DNA of 7,445 bases from an uncultured Selenomonadales bacterium (lineage in GTDB: Bacteria; Bacillota_C; Negativicutes; Selenomonadales; Selenomonadaceae), in NCBI GenBank assembly GCA_947302675.1, contig CAMYWI010000058.1:1-7445 (forward strand), given 5' to 3'. Positions 5,901 through 7,445 of the stretch are shown here, in pieces; the first letter of the stretch is position 1, and every line of letters begins with the position of its first letter. A program made the position numbers and the translations under genes. The notes below the pieces were generated by a model, which searched no databases, was not told the origin of the DNA, and worked only from the letters and a program-made list of their open reading frames with translations.

Positions 5901-6828
5901 CGCCCGCGATTGTCGCATTTTCGCCGCTGTTGGAAATAAAATCGTTGCCTTCGTCGCCGAGAAGTATAGAATTGTTGCCTTCATTGACAATGGTATCATT
6001 GCCATCGAGCGCATTTATAATCATGTCGTCGAAATAGTTGTTGATAGAATCATCGCCAGCAGTGCCGGTAATTTCACCGCTATTTAATGGGATATCGTTT
6101 CCGTCGGCGTCAACGATATTTAGTGATTCGTTTTCAAAGGCCCCTTCAAGCGTAATTGTCGCGCTGTCTATCGCTATGAAGAGGTCAGTACCGTTGGAAT
6201 TCACATGGCCGACCGTGCCCGAAGTAATTTGGAGCGTTGAGCTGTCATTGAAACCTTGAATGAGGTCATTGCCGTCGCCTGCCGCATATGTGAAGAGGAC
6301 GTTCTCGCCGTTGTTTTGAATAGTATCGTCATCCGCGCCGCCGTTAATCAGCACGTCTGAACCTTCGTTAAGAATTGAATCGTTACCGTCGCCGCCGTTA
6401 ATCGTAGAATAGGAGCCGTTGTTTGAAATACTATCGTCGCCCGCGCCGCCATAAATCAGCACGTCTGAGCCTTCGTTAAGAATTGAATCGTTACCGTCGC
6501 CACCGTTGAGCGTTGAATTGTTGGGAGCAAACTCGTAATCTTCTTCCTCAACAGCAATTTCACTTGTTCGATTTTCAATCGTGTCGGAACCTGCACCGCC
6601 ATTAATTGAGACTTCAACAGCGTCATTGTAAATTAAATCATTACCTTCGCCGCCGTCGATTGTTGAATTGTTGGGAGAATTTATTTCATTGTCTTCCCAA
6701 TAGTATTCTCCAGTATCTTCGTCTTGGTAATAAATGGGCGTGACTTCGCTCTGATTTTTAATTGTGTCGTTGTCGTTTGTCCCGTTTAAAATGGCATTTG
6801 ATTTATTGTTTTCAATGCTTTTCGCCAT
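2971..6828 (-). CDS. Large RTX-type calcium-binding repeat protein, probable type I secretion substrate
   Basis: A 1285-residue, highly acidic, Asn/Asp/Gly-rich protein with few cysteines and no N-terminal signal peptide (it starts MAKSIENNKSN). Domains in order: RTX-like repeats at about 52-176 and 251-322; a non-repetitive, partly helical segment at 390-685 with a hydrophobic Gly/Ala-rich stretch at 602-638; repeats again at 686-796; a poly-Asp linker at 869-899; and classical GGxGxD nonapeptides at 1034-1054 and 1169-1206. Repeat blocks are separated by related 60-75-residue beta-rich modules, the last of which forms the C-terminus, where type I secretion signals normally lie. In the RTX family the repeats fold into calcium-stabilised beta-rolls after export through an ABC exporter/TolC-like channel, so an extracellular or surface location is inferred. 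No exporter genes are in the window. ATG at 6828 is fixed by a perfect AAGGAGG 7 bases upstream. The frame is intact throughout. The activity (toxin, adhesin, enzyme or S-layer-like) cannot be named from sequence. Confidence 0.88.
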   Translation of the reverse strand: MAKSIENNKSNAILNGTNDNDTIKNQSEVTPIYYQDEDTGEYYWEDNEINSPNNSTIDGGEGNDLIYNDAVEVSINGGAGSDTIENRTSEIAVEEEDYEFAPNNSTLNGGDGNDSILNEGSDVLIYGGAGDDSISNNGSYSTINGGDGNDSILNEGSDVLINGGADDDTIQNNGENVLFTYAAGDGNDLIQGFNDSSTLQITSGTVGHVNSNGTDLFIAIDSATITLEGAFENESLNIVDADGNDIPLNSGEITGTAGDDSINNYFDDMIINALDGNDTIVNEGNNSILLGDEGNDFISNSGENATIAGGTGKNTLTGSGVGVNLFVHSDGADDLINNYNSKEDIIVLTSGKVVESLMSGNDIVLKVASGDNELGTITVKDTNKISTIYDDDYKEKCKEIFREFSNAHVKSALKTFEEDEDIKSILTDGENSAALSDIKEIDADLAKDIADALKTAYNIGNDYVNSLAQSNSSANVTDNSPVSYTVLNNNTELSNDLANLNNLVSFTDYSSGVLVELAELSPQVGKTGTAALKGLSKAAGALSVGLSFGECILNDALLYSENTSNWVAQGSPGDNSIQKLAMIREQNPTVFDNTAKSHIDFACNIGSWVTLGIMGAAGAGAMPVILTASAFVGAGYLLKWAYDEYVAKPLDAEADEFQAKMRDNFAGQIGGNIPGWLNDKGDGLIGTNGDDYVPFDPSRPHRVFTGSGSDTIEATSNDNNGHYINTGDGGDSINSNSTNSTIDGGDGPDNIYTCPNAVNNFIDGGDGPDIINFNGENSTVSGGKGDDTITNGADNSTFQYSPGDGNDVIYGFNDSSTLQIGNGTDTYSKTKRSSNVIVTVGDSNITLAGAGDLEDINIVLGDLPQTVVGDDTDDAADDSVDDAGDDSVDDAGDDTDDEDVLNGSKGKDDFIYNGGKVFITDYQKKDKIDTGTFAYESYSIDDDDLIFDFGDDNSLTIQNGVGKAINMNSTVNFYTADGILDKVKKSITLTSGAESFSAKSYSQLTTIDGSATGAIEILGNNKANKIYAGASGSTLAGGKGKDSLVGGDGADIFLYDKGDGKDVIENYGADDNISLGSDVTIKDTKIKKGNAIFKVKGGALTVNDATTVTLTSDGNETIFSGGVFIDSDSVKVLGAFKGTVDLSDYEVSNVDATLAKKKLTLAGDDSANYLVGGKGKDCLTGGAGNDTLWGGKGKDSLFGGEGDDVFIFQAGNGTDTIFDYASGELLQILNKRGEEGNFKNATFKDDKLTLAIQGGGKVILENVSSSTNFNINGETYHVAENSLVK
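2974..3153 (-). other. Predicted C-terminal type I secretion signal region
   Basis: This encodes the last 60 residues of the RTX-type protein: an amphipathic, beta-rich tail (ILNKRGEEGNF, KLTLAIQGGGKVILENV, FNINGETYHVAENSLVK) directly after the last nonapeptides. Type I substrates carry an uncleaved C-terminal signal in this position. The assignment rests on position and composition only, as such signals have no strict consensus. Confidence 0.5.
3211..3324 (-). repeat. C-terminal canonical RTX nonapeptide block
   Basis: This encodes residues 1169-1206 with consecutive classical nonapeptides: GGKGKDCLT, GGAGNDTLW, GGKGKDSLF and GGEGDDVFI. Here every nonapeptide has the GGxGxD calcium ligands, so both edges of the predicted beta-roll should bind calcium. 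A shorter pair (GGKGKDSLV, GGDGADIFL) lies at residues 1037-1054 (about bases 3667-3720). The unusual Lys in GGKGKD recurs in both blocks. Confidence 0.9.
4132..4224 (-). repeat. Poly-Asp linker with DSVDDAGD repeat
   Basis: This encodes residues 869-899, almost entirely Asp with Ala, Ser, Val, Thr and Gly, arranged as an 8-residue repeat (DDSVDDAG twice, with degenerate copies on both sides). It is probably a flexible, strongly negative linker between the middle repeat block and the C-terminal third. Like other Asp-rich tracts it may bind calcium loosely; that is inference. Confidence 0.85.
4147..4194. repeat. 24-bp perfect tandem repeat, two copies
   Basis: Bases 4147-4170 and 4171-4194 are identical. 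A decayed third unit follows at 4195-4218. The unit is a multiple of three and lies inside the poly-Asp linker, so gaining or losing a unit by slippage would change linker length by 8 residues without breaking the frame. Confidence 0.95.
4441..4773 (-). repeat. Middle RTX-like repeat block
   Basis: This encodes residues 686-796. Calcium-type turns (GSGSDTIE, GDGGDSIN, GGDGPDNIY, GGDGPDIIN, GGKGDDTIT) alternate with Asn-rich turns such as SNSTNSTID, FNGENSTVS and NGADNSTF. One turn carries a short insertion (TCPNAVNNF). The block opens right after the hydrophobic segment and ends in a cap module whose GFNDSSTLQI motif is identical to that of the first cap. Confidence 0.85.
4774..5661 (-). other. 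Embedded non-repeat domain with hydrophobic Gly/Ala-rich segment
   Basis: This encodes residues 390-685, the only long part of the RTX-type protein without repeat signatures. Three parts are visible: charged helices (about 391-470, e.g. YKEKCKEIFREF and DADLAKDIADALKTAYN); a mixed region with a helix AALKGLSKAAGALSVGLSFGE (529-549); and a hydrophobic stretch (602-638, about bases 4915-5025) containing WVTLGIMGAAGAGAMPVIL and ASAFVGAGYLLKW, then a charged amphipathic helix (AYDEYVAKPLDAEADEFQAK). The Gly/Ala pattern with a central Pro could form a membrane-inserting helical hairpin, as in pore-forming or translocating toxin segments. I do not recognise the family; the function is inference. 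Confidence 0.6.
5863..6078 (-). repeat. Second N-terminal RTX-like repeat block
   Basis: This encodes residues 251-322. Turns run GTAGDDSIN, ALDGNDTIV, NEGNNSILL, GDEGNDFIS, NSGENATIA, GGTGKNTLT, again alternating a calcium-type loop with an Asn/Gly loop. It is followed by the second cap module (VNLFVHSDGADDLINNY). Confidence 0.85.
6301..6675 (-). repeat. First N-terminal RTX-like repeat block with 18-residue periodicity
   Basis: This encodes residues 52-176. The nonapeptides GGDGNDSIL, NEGSDVLIY, GGAGDDSIS, NNGSYSTIN, GGDGNDSIL, NEGSDVLIN, GGADDDTIQ, NNGENVLF run in strict alternation of calcium-type and Asn/Gly-type units, giving an 18-residue period. An acidic, Tyr-containing insert (around residues 88-102) interrupts the series, and a similar one precedes it (31-50). 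Confidence 0.9.
6346..6507. repeat. 54-bp near-identical direct repeats spaced 108 bp apart
   Basis: Bases 6346-6399 and 6454-6507 match at 52 of 54 positions; the differences are at 6361/6469 and 6394/6502. The 108-bp offset equals 36 residues, i.e. two 18-residue beta-roll turns, and the intervening codons also align at protein level. This looks like a recent in-frame tandem duplication within the RTX gene. Confidence 0.9.
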
Positions 6829-6835
6829 AAAATTT

Positions 6836-6842
6836 CCTCCTT
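6836..6842 (-). promoter_or_regulatory. Shine-Dalgarno of the RTX-type gene
   Basis: It reads AAGGAGG on the minus strand, 7 bases before the ATG whose first base is 6828. It matches the anti-SD core perfectly and fixes the start. Confidence 0.9.
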
Positions 6843-6855
6843 AAAATTTTTTGTC

Positions 6856-6884
6856 ATTGTATCTGATTAAAAGTTTCAAATCAA
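6856..6884 (-). promoter_or_regulatory. Predicted sigma-70-type promoter of the RTX-type gene
   Basis: On the minus strand, a -35 box TTGATT (6879-6884) and a -10 box TACAAT (6856-6861, 5 of 6 to consensus) are separated by 17 bases. Transcription would start near 6849, leaving a very short leader that begins just ahead of the Shine-Dalgarno. Prediction from consensus only. Confidence 0.55.
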
Positions 6885-6993
6885 GCATTTACAAAAATTT
6901 TTATATAAAAATCGCCGAATTCTTCGAGGAAAGGTATTAACTCTGTGGTAAATACTTGCACTTGAGTGCCTGCGCCGTGAACTAATCATTTGC
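6885..6993. other. Middle of the divergent intergenic region, no gene seen
   Basis: The 224-bp gap between the divergent genes (6829-7052) contains no credible ORF or RNA gene. The only symmetry I see in this part is a short inverted repeat, GCACT/AGTGC with a 2-base spacer, at 6958-6969, upstream of both predicted promoters. It could be an operator half-site pair, but it is short enough to arise by chance. Confidence 0.3.
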
Positions 6994-7023
6994 TTGCAAA
7001 ATTCAGCTTTTATGTTATACAAT
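6994..7023 (+). promoter_or_regulatory. Predicted promoter of the cytidylyltransferase gene
   Basis: A -35-like TTGCAA (6994-6999) precedes two overlapping -10 options: TATACA (7016-7021) with an extended TGT just before it and a 16-base spacer, or TACAAT (7018-7023) with an 18-base spacer. Either would start transcription about 20-25 bases before the ATG. Consensus-based prediction. Confidence 0.5.
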
Positions 7024-7037
7024 TAGCAAGATAACTT

Positions 7038-7044
7038 AAGGAGG
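7038..7044 (+). promoter_or_regulatory. Shine-Dalgarno of the cytidylyltransferase gene
   Basis: AAGGAGG lies 8 bases before the ATG at 7053. It is a perfect match and decides this start. Confidence 0.9.
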
Positions 7045-7052
7045 AATAGTTT

Positions 7053-7445
7053 ATGAGTACAATAGCATTGATTCTTGCGTCTGGGAAGGGACAGCGCACA
7101 CGCCAGGACATTCCCAAGCAGTTCATTAACGTCTATGACAAGCCGATTTTGATTTACACGCTCGAAAATTTCCAGAAACACCCCGAAATCGACAGTATCT
7201 TTGTCGTGTGCCTTGACGGCTGGCAAGATATTCTTCGCGCCTACGCTCGCCAATACAACATTACGAAGTTGAAGGCAATCGTTAACGGCGGCGCAACGGT
7301 TCAAGAGTCCTCGCGCAACGGCGTCTTCGCGATAAAGGAGCAATGCCAAGACGACGACATTGTTATTATTCATGACGGAATTCGCCCGATGGTCGATGAG
7401 GAAGTTCTTTCCGCAGACTTCCTTAATCCGGTCGCAGACCATCAC
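7053..7445 (+). CDS. IspD/TarI-family cytidylyltransferase, 5' part
   Basis: 131 codons are visible, open to the right edge; family members are about 230-250 residues. The N-terminus MSTIALILASGKGQRTRQDIPKQF carries the CTP-binding signature of the family: the GxGxR loop (G11-R15) and PKQ (21-23). Further on are KPILIYTLENF (30-40), a GG-plus-Ser segment (NGGATVQESSRNGV, 78-91) and HDGIRPMVDEEVL (107-119), equivalent to the HDAxRP metal and CTP site. Such enzymes activate a sugar- or polyol-phosphate as its CDP derivative in the cytoplasm. IspD itself makes CDP-methylerythritol; TarI-like paralogues make CDP-ribitol for surface polymers. The PKQF.......KPILI.TLE pattern and HDGIRP rather than HDAARP lean towards the TarI-like, surface-polymer side, but the substrate cannot be settled from half a protein. 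It is divergent from the RTX-type gene, with its own promoter and a perfect Shine-Dalgarno. Confidence 0.85.
   Translation, partial: MSTIALILASGKGQRTRQDIPKQFINVYDKPILIYTLENFQKHPEIDSIFVVCLDGWQDILRAYARQYNITKLKAIVNGGATVQESSRNGVFAIKEQCQDDDIVIIHDGIRPMVDEEVLSADFLNPVADHH

Noticed and set aside
6301..6675. Regularly spaced repeats as a CRISPR array
   Set aside because: The repeats are coding, in register with 9- and 18-residue units, diverged rather than identical, and lie inside an intact 1285-codon frame.
2971..6828. Possible frameshift or fusion artefact joining two RTX genes at the poly-Asp linker
   Set aside because: The frame is continuous with a single start and stop. There is no internal ribosome binding site plus ATG near the linker, and the tandem repeat is in frame.
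7023..7445. Minus-strand open frame of 140 codons at the right edge
   Set aside because: It lies opposite the cytidylyltransferase frame, which has clear family motifs, a perfect Shine-Dalgarno and a promoter.

Overview
The window looks like chromosome from an anaerobic, outer-membrane-bearing Firmicute of the Negativicutes, most likely a Selenomonas-like organism. This is inference. It rests on the DUF2225 and DUF4127 families (largely Firmicutes), strong AAGGAGG ribosome binding sites, and a large RTX-type protein built for type I secretion, which needs two membranes. No rRNA or other phylogenetic marker is present.

Layout. Bases 1-611 hold the 3' end of a 4-alpha-glucanotransferase (MalQ), including all three catalytic carboxylates. 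A DUF2225 zinc-ribbon/TPR-like protein (618-1298) follows 6 bp later, and an exported DUF4127 protein (1300-2919) follows 1 bp after that. The three genes look like the end of one operon, closed by a hairpin flanked by A8 and T8 tracts (2918-2958) that can also stop transcription arriving from the opposite strand. Convergent to them, on the minus strand, one gene fills more than half of the window (2971-6828, 1285 residues): a calcium-binding-repeat protein with its own promoter, a perfect Shine-Dalgarno sequence and no N-terminal signal peptide. A 224-bp divergent intergenic region separates it from the 5' end of an IspD/TarI-family cytidylyltransferase (7053 to the window edge), which probably opens a polysaccharide or cell-surface gene set.

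The RTX-type protein is the most interesting object. It alternates repeat blocks with about six diverged copies of a 60-75-residue 'cap' module. In its N-terminal and middle blocks, canonical GGxGxD nonapeptides strictly alternate with Asn/Gly-rich nonapeptides that lack the calcium ligands; this predicts a beta-roll with calcium on one edge only. A non-repetitive, partly helical segment of about 300 residues (390-685) with a strongly hydrophobic glycine/alanine-rich stretch sits between the repeat blocks and looks like an embedded effector or membrane-active domain. A poly-Asp linker encoded by a 24-bp tandem repeat and a recent 108-bp internal duplication suggest that the gene changes by repeat gain and loss.

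The left operon (glycogen/maltodextrin metabolism plus two proteins of unknown function) and the right surface-related genes have no evident functional link within the window.
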